From Actinomycetes bacterium (GTDB taxonomy: Bacteria; Actinomycetota; Actinomycetes; Propionibacteriales; Nocardioidaceae), in the NCBI GenBank assembly GCA_023415395.1, contig JAEZKN010000287.1, forward strand, positions 1 through 14,876: 14,876 bases of DNA, given 5' to 3'. Of the stretch, positions 5,709 through 13,891 are shown one piece after another (within the stretch, counting starts at the first letter, position 1; each line of letters starts with the position of its first letter). The notes beneath the pieces are model-generated. The model saw only the letters and a list, made by a program, of their open reading frames with translations, searched no databases and had not been told where the DNA came from. A program made the position numbers and the translations under genes.

Positions 5709-7072
5709 CGGCCGTCCTCCGCGTTCTGGGGCGAGGGCTCGCCCTCGAGCAGGCGCAGGCTGAGCCGGTCGATGCGCAGGCCCTCCATGCGTTCGACGGT
5801 CAGCACCGCGAGCCGCTCGCGCGGTTCCTCCGGGTCGGACCGGTCGGGCACGGGGACCTCGGCGAGGTCGCCGACCTCCGGCACCCGGCCCAGGACCCGC
5901 AGCACGAGCCCGGCGATGGTGTCGTAGTCCTCGTTCTCGGGCAGCTCGACCCCCGTGAGGTCCTCGACCTCGTCGGGGCGGAGCAGACCGGAGAGCGACC
6001 AGGTGCCGTCGCGCAGCTCGCGGGCGTTGGCACTGAGCCGGTCGTGCTCGTCGGCGATGTCGCCCACGATCTCCTCGACGACGTCCTCGAGCGTGACGAT
6101 GCCGGCGAACCCGCCGTACTCGTCCATGACGACCGCGAGCTGGAAGCTCTCGTCGCGCAGCTGGGCGAGCAACGGGTCCAGGCGCAGCGAGTCCGGGACG
6201 ACGATCGGCTTGGCCACCAGGTGCTTGACCTTGGTCGTGGCGCGCTCGCCGACGGGCAGGGCGACGGCGTTCTTGACGTGCACCGTCCCGACGACGTTCT
6301 CGTCCGCGTCGAGCACCGGGAACCGCGAGTGGCCGGTCTCCTTGGCCCGCTCCAGGACGACGATCGCCCGGTCGTTGGCGTCGAGGCTGGTGGTCCGCAC
6401 GCGCGGCGTCATGATCTCGCCCGCCGTGCGGGTGCCGAACTCCACCGAGCGCTCCATCAGCTCGGCGGTCTCCACGTCGAGGGTGCCGAGGTCGGCCGAG
6501 CGCTGGATCAGCGAGGCGAGCTCGGCCGAGCTGCGGGCCGAGCGCAGCTCCTCCTGGGGCTCGATGCCCAGTCGCCGGACGATCGCGTTCGCCGCCCCGT
6601 TCAGGACGCGGATCGGACCGCGGTTGAGCGAGGTGAAGGCGCGCTGGAAGCGCTGGGTGGCCTTCGCGGTGGCCATCGGCCGGGCGATGGCGAGGTTCTT
6701 GGGCACCAGCTCGCCGAAGATCATCGTGAGCACCGTGCTCAGCACGAGCGCGATCGTGATGGCGACCGGTGAGACCGCGTCGCCGGGCACCCCGAGCTCG
6801 CCGAGCGGGTCGCGGATGAGCTCCGCGATCGCCGGCTCGGCCAGGAAGCCGATGGCCAGGTTCGTCAGCGTGATGCCGACCTGCGCCCCGGAGAGCTGCG
6901 TCGAGAGGTGCCGCAGCGCGGTCTGCACGCCGGCAGCACCGGAGTCACCCGCCGCGGCGGCCTGGTCGACCTGGTTGCGGTCGACGGTGACAAAGGCGAA
7001 CTCGGCGGCGACGAACAGGCCGCAGGCCAGGATCAGGAGAAGAGCTGCGGCGAGCAGCATCCCCTCGGTCAT
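5705..7072 (-). CDS. CNNM/CBS/CorC_HlyC-domain membrane protein, long form
   Basis: At 455 residues this is a full-length hemolysin C/CorC-type protein. It has a CNNM membrane domain (about 1-170) with GLFVAAEFAFVTVDR (18-32), GAQVGITLTNLAIGFLAEPA (62-81) and GELVPKN (120-126). The CBS pair follows (about 219-340, with EIMTPRVRT and MDEYGGFAGIVTLEDVVEEI). A C-terminal CorC_HlyC domain occupies about 357-445 (SLSGLLRPDEVEDLTGVELP). Likely a cation (Mg2+) exporter or homeostasis protein by family. GAGGAG lies 7 nt before the ATG. It is the first gene of the minus-strand run and may be co-transcribed with everything down to gcvH, since gaps to there are 39 nt or less. Confidence 0.92.
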   Translation of the reverse strand: MTEGMLLAAALLLILACGLFVAAEFAFVTVDRNQVDQAAAAGDSGAAGVQTALRHLSTQLSGAQVGITLTNLAIGFLAEPAIAELIRDPLGELGVPGDAVSPVAITIALVLSTVLTMIFGELVPKNLAIARPMATAKATQRFQRAFTSLNRGPIRVLNGAANAIVRRLGIEPQEELRSARSSAELASLIQRSADLGTLDVETAELMERSVEFGTRTAGEIMTPRVRTTSLDANDRAIVVLERAKETGHSRFPVLDADENVVGTVHVKNAVALPVGERATTKVKHLVAKPIVVPDSLRLDPLLAQLRDESFQLAVVMDEYGGFAGIVTLEDVVEEIVGDIADEHDRLSANARELRDGTWSLSGLLRPDEVEDLTGVELPENEDYDTIAGLVLRVLGRVPEVGDLAEVPVPDRSDPEEPRERLAVLTVERMEGLRIDRLSLRLLEGEPSPQNAEDGR

Positions 7073-7291
7073 CGGTGCTCTCCTCGCGCGTCAGCAGGGC
7101 GGGAGAGCCGGGGACTTTGAGAGCCGTCCATGGGCGGAGCGTCGAGTCCTCACGTCTCGGTGGTCACGGGTCGCGAGCACTCTACCGAAGCACCCCGCGG
7201 CGCGCACATGCGCGAAGTGCGCCGTGAGCCCGGTCCGCTCCCCTAGGCTGAGCCCGCTCGCGGCGCCGCCGCACCGACTCGGGAGCCTCGG
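7073..7291. promoter_or_regulatory. Divergent promoter region between CNNM and DUF1800 operons
   Basis: No gene is visible in these 219 bp. Two TAnnnT hexamers could be -10 boxes: TAGAGT on the minus strand (7184-7179) for the CNNM operon and TAGGCT on the plus strand (7244-7249) for the DUF1800 operon. Neither has a convincing -35. Between them GCGCAC (7202-7207) and GTGCGC (7217-7222) form a 6-bp inverted repeat with a 9-bp spacer, a possible regulator site. All of this is tentative. Confidence 0.3.
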
Positions 7292-8734
7292 ATGACCCAG
7301 CTGCTGCCCTCGGCGGCCCGCCACCTCGTCGGCCGCTTCTCCTACGGGTTGACGCCGGAGCTCGCGGCCGACGTCCGCAACGCCGGCGGCGCGTCGAGGT
7401 GGTTCGAGCAGCAGCTCCAGCCCGGCCGCTTCTCCGACGCCAAGGCCGACGAGCTGCGGCGCTGGTGGCCGAGCATCTCGCGCAGCTGCACCGACCTGTG
7501 GCACCGGCAGCGCGACGACGTCGAGGGCGGCTGGGAGGTGATGGAGCAGTACCAGTGCTGGCTCCTGCTGCGCCGGATGCGCTCGCGCCGCCAGGTCCTG
7601 GAGATGGTGACCGAGCTCTGGGAGAACCACTTCAACGTGCCGGTCAACGGCGACCCGCAGTGCTTCTGGCGCGTCGACTACGGCGACGTCATCCGGTCAC
7701 GCGCGCTCGGTCGCTTCGAGGACCTGCTCCAGGCGGTGATCACGCACCCCGCGATGCTGATCAACCTCGACAACGTCAGCTCCAGCCGCCGGCACCCGAA
7801 CGAGAACCTGGGGCGCGAGCTGCTCGAGCTCCACACGGTGGGCCGGGGCGAGTACGACGAGGACGACGTCAAGGCCTCCGCCCGCATCCTCACCGGGTGG
7901 ACCGTCGACATGTGGGACACCTTCACCGAGGAGTACCGCAAGGGCTGGCACTGGCGCGGGCCGGTGCAGGTGATGGGCTTCCGGCACGCGAACGCCGATG
8001 CCGACGGCCGCCCGGTGACCCGGGCCTACCTGCGCTACCTGGCCCGCCACCCGGCCACCGCTCGCCGGGTGGCCCGCAAGCTGGCGGTGAAGTTCGTGAG
8101 CGACACCCCGTCCGAGGCGCTGGTCCAGCGGCTCGCCGACGTCTACCTGGCCCAGGACACCGCGATCCGCCCCGTCCTGCGCGCCCTCGTGCGCTCGCCG
8201 GAGTTCGCGGCGGCCGCCGGGGCCAAGGTCCGCGACCCGGGCGAGGACCTGGTGGCGACGTACCGCGCCCTGGGCATCCGGGTCACCCGACCCGCCCTGG
8301 GTGACGAGCGCTACGACTACGCCGCCCACCAGCTGCTCTGGCAGGCCTCCTCGATCGGCACGACTCCTTTCGGCTGGCCGCGCCCGGACGGCCAGCCGAT
8401 CGACAACGCGTCGTGGGCCTCACCGTCGCGGATGCTCGCCTCGATGGGCGTGCACATGGACCTCGCCGGCACCTGGTGGCCCGACAACGGCATCCGCTAC
8501 CGCACCCCCGAGCAGTGGGTGCCCCGCTTCCCCATCCGCTTCGAGGACCTGGTCGAGCACCTCTCCCGGGTCCTGCTGCACCGCCGGGCGACGCCGCTGC
8601 TGCTGCAGGCCTGCTGCGAGGCGGTCGACGTCTCGCCGCGCGAGCGGATCACCCGCGACCACGGCCTGGTGCGGTGGAACATGTACCGCCTGCTCTCGAC
8701 CTTCCTCGACTCCCCCGACTTCCTGACCAGGTGA
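7292..8734 (+). CDS. DUF1800 family protein
   Basis: The 480-residue protein shows the DUF1800 hallmarks: RHLVGRFSYGLTPEL near the N-terminus (10-24), LWENHFNV (109-116), the strongest signature PNENLGRELLELHTVG (169-184) and ARILTGWT (197-204), with TPFGWPRPDG further on. The biochemical function of the family is unknown. It almost always sits next to a DUF1501 gene, as here, where the downstream start overlaps its stop by 4 nt. GGGAG 6 nt before the ATG supports the start. No signal peptide or transmembrane helix is evident, unlike the DUF1501 partner. Many family members are longer, so this is a compact version. Confidence 0.88.
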   Translation: MTQLLPSAARHLVGRFSYGLTPELAADVRNAGGASRWFEQQLQPGRFSDAKADELRRWWPSISRSCTDLWHRQRDDVEGGWEVMEQYQCWLLLRRMRSRRQVLEMVTELWENHFNVPVNGDPQCFWRVDYGDVIRSRALGRFEDLLQAVITHPAMLINLDNVSSSRRHPNENLGRELLELHTVGRGEYDEDDVKASARILTGWTVDMWDTFTEEYRKGWHWRGPVQVMGFRHANADADGRPVTRAYLRYLARHPATARRVARKLAVKFVSDTPSEALVQRLADVYLAQDTAIRPVLRALVRSPEFAAAAGAKVRDPGEDLVATYRALGIRVTRPALGDERYDYAAHQLLWQASSIGTTPFGWPRPDGQPIDNASWASPSRMLASMGVHMDLAGTWWPDNGIRYRTPEQWVPRFPIRFEDLVEHLSRVLLHRRATPLLLQACCEAVDVSPRERITRDHGLVRWNMYRLLSTFLDSPDFLTR

Positions 8735-9993
8735 GCGACGTGACCGCACCCCAGACCCCCTGCTGCGACGAGCTCGCCCGCATGTCGCGCCGCTCGCTGC
8801 TCGGCGGCGCGCTGGCGCTGGCCGGGACCACCACGGTCCTCGGCTCGGCGGCCGTGACCGCCTCGGCGGCCGCACTCTCCCCCGCGCCGGCCGTGCTGGT
8901 CGTGCTCTCCCTGCGCGGGGCGGTCGACGGGCTCTCGCTCGTCGTGCCGCACGGCGACCCGACCTACTACGCGCCCGGCGTGCGCCCGGGGATCGCGGTG
9001 CCCTCGGACCGGCTGCTCGCCAAGGACGCCATGTTCGGCCTGCACCCGGCGCTGAAGCCGCTGGAGCCGGTCTGGCAGGCCGGTCGGCTGGCGGCCGTCC
9101 ACGCCACGGGCCTGCCCGTGCCCAACCGCTCGCACTTCTCCGCGATGGAGGAGGTCGAGGACGCCGACCCGGGCTCCGAGGTCCGCAGCGGCTGGCTCAA
9201 CCGGCTGATCGGGACCGACGCCACCCGGTCCCCGCTCCAGGGCTTCAACATGGGCGGCGGGGTGGTGCCCACCTCGCTCGTCGGTCCGGAGCCGGTGATG
9301 TCGGCCGGCAGCGTCGACGACGCCCGGATCCCCGGCGACGACAAGTGGGACGAGACCGGCGGCCGCCGGCGCTCGCTGCACACGCTCTGGGACGGCGAGC
9401 GCGGGCCGCTCGGCACCGCGATGCGCTCGATGTTCGGCGCGCTGGACGGCTTCGCCCCGGTCGCCGAGACCGAGGACAACCGGGCGGACTACCCCCGGAG
9501 CGACCTGGGCCGCGCACTCGCCGAGGTCGCCCGGGTCATCCGCGGCGACGTCGGCGTCGAGGTGGTCACCGTCGACCACGGCGACTGGGACATGCACTCC
9601 GACCTCGGCGACGCCTCGCGCGGATGGTTCGTCGACAACACCCGCGACCTGGCACAGTCCCTCGCGGCCTTCCTCGGGGACCTGGGCGACCAGGCGTCGA
9701 AGGTGACGGTCGTGACGATCAGCGAGTTCGGCCGCCGCGTGGTGGAGAACGACAGCTTCGGGCTCGACCACGGCTACGGCAACGTGATGCTCGTGGCCGG
9801 GGCGGGGGTCAAGGGCGGGCGCTACTACGGCACCTGGACGCCGCTGACGGCCGAGACCGACAGCGACCTCCTCGTGACCACCGACTACCGCAGCGTGCTG
9901 GCCGAGATCGTGTCCACCCGCTTCGGCGCCTCGACCGCTGCGGTCTTCCCGCGGTTCGCGCCGGAGCCGGTCGGCGTCATGACGTCGCTGTAG
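8731..9993 (+). CDS. DUF1501 protein with Tat signal (alkaline phosphatase/sulfatase-like fold)
   Basis: The 420-residue product begins with a Tat-type signal: the twin arginine SRRSLLGG at 19-26, a hydrophobic stretch, and a likely cleavage near ASA-AA at about 44-47. The mature part carries DUF1501 motifs LRGAVDGLSLVVPHGDPTYY (61-80), DHGDWDMHSDLG (282-293), ISEFGRR (330-336), LDHGYGNVMLVAG (345-357) and TDYRSVLAEI. Their Asp/His residues suit the metal-binding fold shared with alkaline phosphatases and sulfatases, but no substrate is known. The n-region holds a Cys pair (11-12). Start: GTG 8731 overlaps the DUF1800 stop as GTGA. GTG 8740, with AGGTGA 5 nt upstream, is an equally plausible start that removes three residues. 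Confidence 0.9.
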   Translation: MSDVTAPQTPCCDELARMSRRSLLGGALALAGTTTVLGSAAVTASAAALSPAPAVLVVLSLRGAVDGLSLVVPHGDPTYYAPGVRPGIAVPSDRLLAKDAMFGLHPALKPLEPVWQAGRLAAVHATGLPVPNRSHFSAMEEVEDADPGSEVRSGWLNRLIGTDATRSPLQGFNMGGGVVPTSLVGPEPVMSAGSVDDARIPGDDKWDETGGRRRSLHTLWDGERGPLGTAMRSMFGALDGFAPVAETEDNRADYPRSDLGRALAEVARVIRGDVGVEVVTVDHGDWDMHSDLGDASRGWFVDNTRDLAQSLAAFLGDLGDQASKVTVVTISEFGRRVVENDSFGLDHGYGNVMLVAGAGVKGGRYYGTWTPLTAETDSDLLVTTDYRSVLAEIVSTRFGASTAAVFPRFAPEPVGVMTSL

Positions 9994-10011
9994 ACGAGAA
10001 CACGTTCTCGT
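9994..10011. promoter_or_regulatory. KstR-like operator palindrome 1
   Basis: ACGAGAACACGTTCTCGT is an 8-bp perfect inverted repeat around a central AC. Its core AACnnGTT fits the operator of KstR, the TetR-family repressor of sterol catabolism, though the outermost consensus T and A are not present. It matches the site between fadD19 and echA19 at 17 of 18 positions. It lies in the 33-bp gap before the oxidoreductase gene. A possible -35 (TAGACG, 9991-9996, beginning with the DUF1501 stop codon) and a poor -10 (GAGGGT, 10015-10020) would straddle it. Confidence 0.75.
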
Positions 10012-10026
10012 TGAGAGGGTGACGCC

Positions 10027-11076
10027 GTGCGCGTCATCCAGTGGGCCACCGGCGGCGTCGGGCGGGCCGCGATCGAAGGCATCCTGCTCCATCCCGAGCT
10101 CGAGCTCGCCGGGTGCTGGGTGCACTCCGCGAGCAAGCACGGGAAGGACGTCGGGGAGATCCTGGGCACCGACCCGGTCGGCGTACGAGCGACGTCGAGC
10201 CGGGAGGAGATCCTCGCGACCGAGGCGGAGGCCGTCGTCTACGCGCCACTGGTCCCCGACCGCGACGAGGTCGCCGCGATCCTGCGCTCGGGCAAGAACG
10301 TCGTGACGCCGGTGGGCTGGTTCTACCCCTCCGAGCGGGACGGTGCCCCGCTGGCCGCGGCCTGCGCGGAGGCCGGCGTGACGCTGCACGGGACCGGGAT
10401 CAACCCCGGCGGCATCACCGAGCTCCACCCGCTGATGTTCTCGGCGCTCTCCTCGGCCGTGACCTTCGTGCGGGGCGAGGAGTTCTCCGACATCCGCACC
10501 TACGACGCCCCCGACGTGGTGCGCCACATCATGATGTTCGGCGGCACGCCGGAGGACGCGATGGGCGGGCCGATGCTCGGCCTGCTCTCAGGCGGCTTCA
10601 TCCAGTCCGTGCGCATGTGCGTCGACGCGCTCGGCTTCGCGGCCGAGCCGCGGGTGCGCACGTCGCAGGAGGTCGCGGTGGCGACCGCTCCGATCGACTC
10701 CCCCATCGGCGTGATCGAGCCCGGACGCGTCGCCGGGCAGCGCTTCGCCTGGGAGGCGTACGTCGCCGACACCTGCGTCGTGCGGATCGCGGTCAACTGG
10801 CTGATGGGTGGGGAGCACCTCGAGCCGGCGTGGGAGTTCGGGCCGGAGGGCGAGCGCTTCGAGGTCGAGGTGCAGGGCGACCCGAACTGCCACGTCACCA
10901 TCAAGGGCTGGCAGCCGGACACCGTCGCCGAGGGTCTCGTGCGCAACCCCGGCGTGACCGCGACCGCCTTCCACTGCGTGAACTCGATCCCCTACGTCGT
11001 CGCCGCGGAGCCCGGCATCAAGACCTACCTGGACCTGCCGCTGGTCAACGGGCGGGCGCACCCCGACCTGAGCTGA
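10027..11076 (+). CDS. Dihydrodipicolinate reductase-like NAD(P)-dependent oxidoreductase
   Basis: The 349-residue protein begins with a Rossmann nucleotide-binding motif, VIQWATGGVGR (3-13), followed by segments typical of the DapB-like/NAD(P)H-dependent amine dehydrogenase group that includes 2,4-diaminopentanoate dehydrogenase: EAVVYAPL, GKNVVTPVGWFYP, and GTGINPGGITELHPLMFSAL. The substrate is unknown. It is not DapB itself, which is about 100 residues shorter. The GTG start at 10027 could be leaderless or use GAGAGGG a few bases upstream. The KstR-like operator just before it suggests sterol or lipid control, so a role in steroid side-chain or ring metabolism is possible but inferred. 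It converges with the flavoprotein gene 22 bp downstream. Confidence 0.8.
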   Translation: MRVIQWATGGVGRAAIEGILLHPELELAGCWVHSASKHGKDVGEILGTDPVGVRATSSREEILATEAEAVVYAPLVPDRDEVAAILRSGKNVVTPVGWFYPSERDGAPLAAACAEAGVTLHGTGINPGGITELHPLMFSALSSAVTFVRGEEFSDIRTYDAPDVVRHIMMFGGTPEDAMGGPMLGLLSGGFIQSVRMCVDALGFAAEPRVRTSQEVAVATAPIDSPIGVIEPGRVAGQRFAWEAYVADTCVVRIAVNWLMGGEHLEPAWEFGPEGERFEVEVQGDPNCHVTIKGWQPDTVAEGLVRNPGVTATAFHCVNSIPYVVAAEPGIKTYLDLPLVNGRAHPDLS

Positions 11077-11098
11077 CCGGCCGGTCGTCGCGGCGGCG

Positions 11099-12199
11099 TC
11101 ACAGCGTCTTGTCGAGCCGCGCGACGGCCTCCTCGAACTCGGCGACCAGCCCGGCCATCACCTCGGCCACCGGCTTGACCTCGTTCATCCGTCCGACGAT
11201 CTGGCCGATCGGCATCGAGATCACGTCGGGGTCGCCGGAGGCGTTGATCCGGTTGTGGGCGTCGGAGACCAGGAGGTTCTGCAGCGGCATGGGCAGCGGC
11301 TGCGGTGCGTCCTCCTCGGCCCACGCCTCGGTCCACTTCGTCTTGAGCAGTCGCGCCGGCTTGCCGGTGTAGATGCGGGTGCGGACGGTGTCCGAGGACG
11401 TGGCGCGGGTGAAGGCCTCGGTCCACCCGGCGTTCGACTGGAGGTTCTGGTACTCCTCGGTGCCCAGCCAGATCGAGCCGGTCCACACCCCCTGCGACCC
11501 GAGGGCCAGCGAGGCCGCGACCTGCCGGCCCGACCCGATGCCGCCGGCACCCAGCACCGGCACGTCCGGCCCCACGGCGTCGACGATGTCGGGCTGCAGC
11601 ACCATGCTGGCGATCTCGCCGGTGTGGCCACCGGCCTCGTAGCCCTGAGCCACGATGATGTCGACACCGTTGCGCACGTGGGAGAGCGCGTGCTTGGCGG
11701 CACCTGCGAGCGCGGCCACCTTGATGCCGTGCTCGTGGCACTTCTCGATCACGTCGACCGGAGGCGAGCCGAGGGCGTTGGCGATCAGCACCGGCCGGTG
11801 GTTGAGCGCGACGTCGAGGTGCGAGCGGGCCACCGAGTGCAGCCAGCCGAGGACGCCCTCCCGGCCCTCGCCCTCCGGCAGCGGCGGTACGCCGAGCTTC
11901 TGCAGCGTGCGGTCGACGAAGTCGACGTGCTCCTGCGGGATCATCGCCTTGAGGTCCACCGACCTGCCCTCGGTGGGGATCTTCATCGGCATCACGATGT
12001 CGACGCCGTAGGGCCTGCCGTCGGTGTTCTCGTCGAGCCAGCTCAGCGTCTGCTCGAGCTCCTCGGTGTCGTTGAACCGGACGCAGCCGAGCACGCCGAG
12101 GCCGCCGGCGCGCGACACGGCCGCCGCGACGTGCTCGGACGGGGTGAACGCGAAGATCGGGTAGTCGATGCCGAACTCGTCGCAGAGGGGGGTGCGCAT
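11099..12199 (-). CDS. Nitronate monooxygenase-like FMN protein
   Basis: The 366-residue protein has the TIM-barrel features of the nitronate monooxygenase (2-nitropropane dioxygenase) family: an N-terminal R-T-P-L-C-x-E-F-G-I-D-Y-P-I, AVSRAGGLGVLG (27-38), the catalytic-region motif AQGYEAGGHTG with His192 (184-194), and the FMN phosphate-binding stretch GAGGIGSGRQVAASLALGSQ (217-236). Residues about 65-135 form an insertion-like stretch beyond the minimal family. True substrates of most actinobacterial members are unknown; some act as enoyl reductases or other flavin oxidoreductases. The ATG is preceded by GGGAG at only 4 nt. It lies 24 bp downstream of the FadD19-like gene on the same strand, so the two are probably co-transcribed under the KstR-like operator. 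Confidence 0.85.
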   Translation of the reverse strand: MRTPLCDEFGIDYPIFAFTPSEHVAAAVSRAGGLGVLGCVRFNDTEELEQTLSWLDENTDGRPYGVDIVMPMKIPTEGRSVDLKAMIPQEHVDFVDRTLQKLGVPPLPEGEGREGVLGWLHSVARSHLDVALNHRPVLIANALGSPPVDVIEKCHEHGIKVAALAGAAKHALSHVRNGVDIIVAQGYEAGGHTGEIASMVLQPDIVDAVGPDVPVLGAGGIGSGRQVAASLALGSQGVWTGSIWLGTEEYQNLQSNAGWTEAFTRATSSDTVRTRIYTGKPARLLKTKWTEAWAEEDAPQPLPMPLQNLLVSDAHNRINASGDPDVISMPIGQIVGRMNEVKPVAEVMAGLVAEFEEAVARLDKTL

Positions 12200-12223
12200 G
12201 TCTCTCCCGGGAGTCGCGGGTGG

Positions 12224-13885
12224 TCAGACGGACGTGGGGTCGACCGTGGCGGCCCTCGCCGCGAAGCCGGCCAGGGCCATCTCCTTCGCGGCCGGGTACT
12301 GCGCCTTGCCGGTCGCGTTGCGGGGCACCCGGTCGACGACCGTGAGCGAGCGGGGCAGCTTGTAGCCGGAGAGGTGCTCGCGCAGGTAGGTGCGCAGGTC
12401 CTCGAGCTCGAGGGTCGCACCCTCGCGCAGCTCGACGACCGCGGCGACGGCCTGGCCGTACTTCTCGTCGGGGATGCCGACCACGAGCACGTCGTACACC
12501 GCGGGGTGTCCCTTGATCGCCATCTCCACCTCCTCGGGGTAGACCTTCTCGCCGCCGGTGTTGACGCAGTTCGAGCCGCGGCCGAGCAGGGTGACGCGGT
12601 TGCCCTCCTCGATCCGCGCGAAGTCGCCGGGGACGGAGTAGCGCTCGCCGTCGACCTCGATGAACGTCGCCGCGGACTTCTGCGGGTCCTTGTAGTAGCC
12701 CACCGGCACCGACCCGCCGCGCGCGAGGCGCCCGGTCCGGCCGACGCTGGTCGCCATGTCGAGGATGCGGTTCTCCTCGTCGAGGACGACGCTGCCGGGG
12801 CCGAGGCCGACGACCGGCCCGTCGGTCGAGATGTTGTCGGGGTCCTGCATGCCCATCCCGCCGAAGCCGGTCTCGGTCGAGCCGACCGAGTCGGTGAAGA
12901 CCGCGTTCGGGAACGCCGCCATCCAGCGCGCCTTCACCGGCGGACTGAAGATCGCAGCGCTGCTGGAGATCGCGAACAGGCTGGAGCCGTCGTACGGCGT
13001 ACCCGTGGCGGCCTGGGCCTCGTAGGCCTCGATGAGCGGACGGGCCATGGCGTCGCCGGTCATGAAGATCAGCTGGACCTTCTCGCGGTCGATGATCTCC
13101 CAGGTCCGGACCGGGTCGAACTTCGGCTCGAGGATCGTGAGGTGACCCGCGAAGAGGTGCATGAGCAGGCCGGCCTGGGCGCCGCCGTGCATGAGCGGGC
13201 TGAGCGGGAAGGTCACCATCCGGGGGTCGTTGGCCTGGCTGGACTGGGAGTACTCCTCCAGCGGCTCGCCGGTGTAGAAGTCGATGCCGCCGCCGAGCAC
13301 CCGCCAGAAGTCCTCGTGGCGCCACATGACGCCCTTGGGGAAGCCGGTGGTGCCGCCGGTGTAGATGATGTGGATGTCGTCGGGGCTGCGCTCGCCGAAG
13401 TCGCGCTCCGCGCTCTGGCCGGCCACCGCGTCGTCGTAGTGGACGCCGCCGTAGGAGGAGTAGTCGGACTGGTCTGCGGGGTCGAGCGCGTCGTCGAGGA
13501 CGACCGCGACCTGCAACCGGTCGTGCTTGGGCCAGCACTTCGCGACCAGCGGCGCGTAGGAGCGCTCGTGGATGAGCGCGACGACGTCGGCGTTGTCGAA
13601 GATGTAGTCGAGCTCGCTCTCGACGTAGCGGTAGTTCACGTTGATCGTGGTCGCCCGGATCTTCACGATGGCCAGCGTCGCCACGACGTGCTCGATGCTG
13701 TTCTTGGCGTAGATCGCCACGTGGTCACCCTGCTGGACCCCCTGCGACTGCAGGTGGTGGGCCAAGCGGTTCGACTCCGCTTCCAGCTCGGCGTAGGTCA
13801 CGGTCCGGTCACCGACCTTGAGGGCCGGGTTCTCGGGCGCGGCGTCGACGGCGTGTTCGAAGAGATCAGCGATGTTGTGAGCCAC
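12224..13885 (-). CDS. fadD19: FadD19-like steroid side-chain acyl-CoA ligase
   Basis: This 553-residue ANL-superfamily enzyme should activate a steroid side-chain carboxylate with ATP and CoA through an acyl-adenylate. Motifs: the P-loop-like YTGGTTGFPKG (175-185), DSVGSTETGFGG (332-343), GDFARIEEGNRVTLLGRG (420-437), GGEKVYPEEVE (444-454) and the catalytic lysine Lys527 in RNATGK. The stretches ERDFGERSPDDIHIIYTGGT and KGVMWRHEDFWRVL closely recall mycobacterial FadD19 (548 residues), which makes the CoA thioester of the C26 side-chain acid and is needed for C24-branched sterols. Divergent pairing with an EchA19 homologue repeats Rv3515c-Rv3516. The start is a GTG 6 nt after a -10-like TAGTCT, with no Shine-Dalgarno, suggesting a leaderless mRNA. 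Confidence 0.88.
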   Translation of the reverse strand: MAHNIADLFEHAVDAAPENPALKVGDRTVTYAELEAESNRLAHHLQSQGVQQGDHVAIYAKNSIEHVVATLAIVKIRATTINVNYRYVESELDYIFDNADVVALIHERSYAPLVAKCWPKHDRLQVAVVLDDALDPADQSDYSSYGGVHYDDAVAGQSAERDFGERSPDDIHIIYTGGTTGFPKGVMWRHEDFWRVLGGGIDFYTGEPLEEYSQSSQANDPRMVTFPLSPLMHGGAQAGLLMHLFAGHLTILEPKFDPVRTWEIIDREKVQLIFMTGDAMARPLIEAYEAQAATGTPYDGSSLFAISSSAAIFSPPVKARWMAAFPNAVFTDSVGSTETGFGGMGMQDPDNISTDGPVVGLGPGSVVLDEENRILDMATSVGRTGRLARGGSVPVGYYKDPQKSAATFIEVDGERYSVPGDFARIEEGNRVTLLGRGSNCVNTGGEKVYPEEVEMAIKGHPAVYDVLVVGIPDEKYGQAVAAVVELREGATLELEDLRTYLREHLSGYKLPRSLTVVDRVPRNATGKAQYPAAKEMALAGFAARAATVDPTSV

Positions 13886-13891
13886 GCCGCG

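Noticed and set aside
10015..10020. GAGGGT as a -10 box for the oxidoreductase gene
   Set aside because: Only two of the key TAnnnT bases fit. Spacing to the GTG would suit a leaderless start, but the match is too weak to list as a promoter of its own.
8497..10527. 676-codon minus-strand open frame opposite DUF1800, DUF1501 and the oxidoreductase
   Set aside because: It spans an operator and three real genes; composition is that of a GC-driven shadow frame.
11075..11086. Perfect palindrome GACCGGCCGGTC at the convergent gene ends as a bidirectional terminator
   Set aside because: It has no loop and no T-run, and a 12-bp GC palindrome is not rare in this base composition. It may contribute to termination but cannot be claimed.
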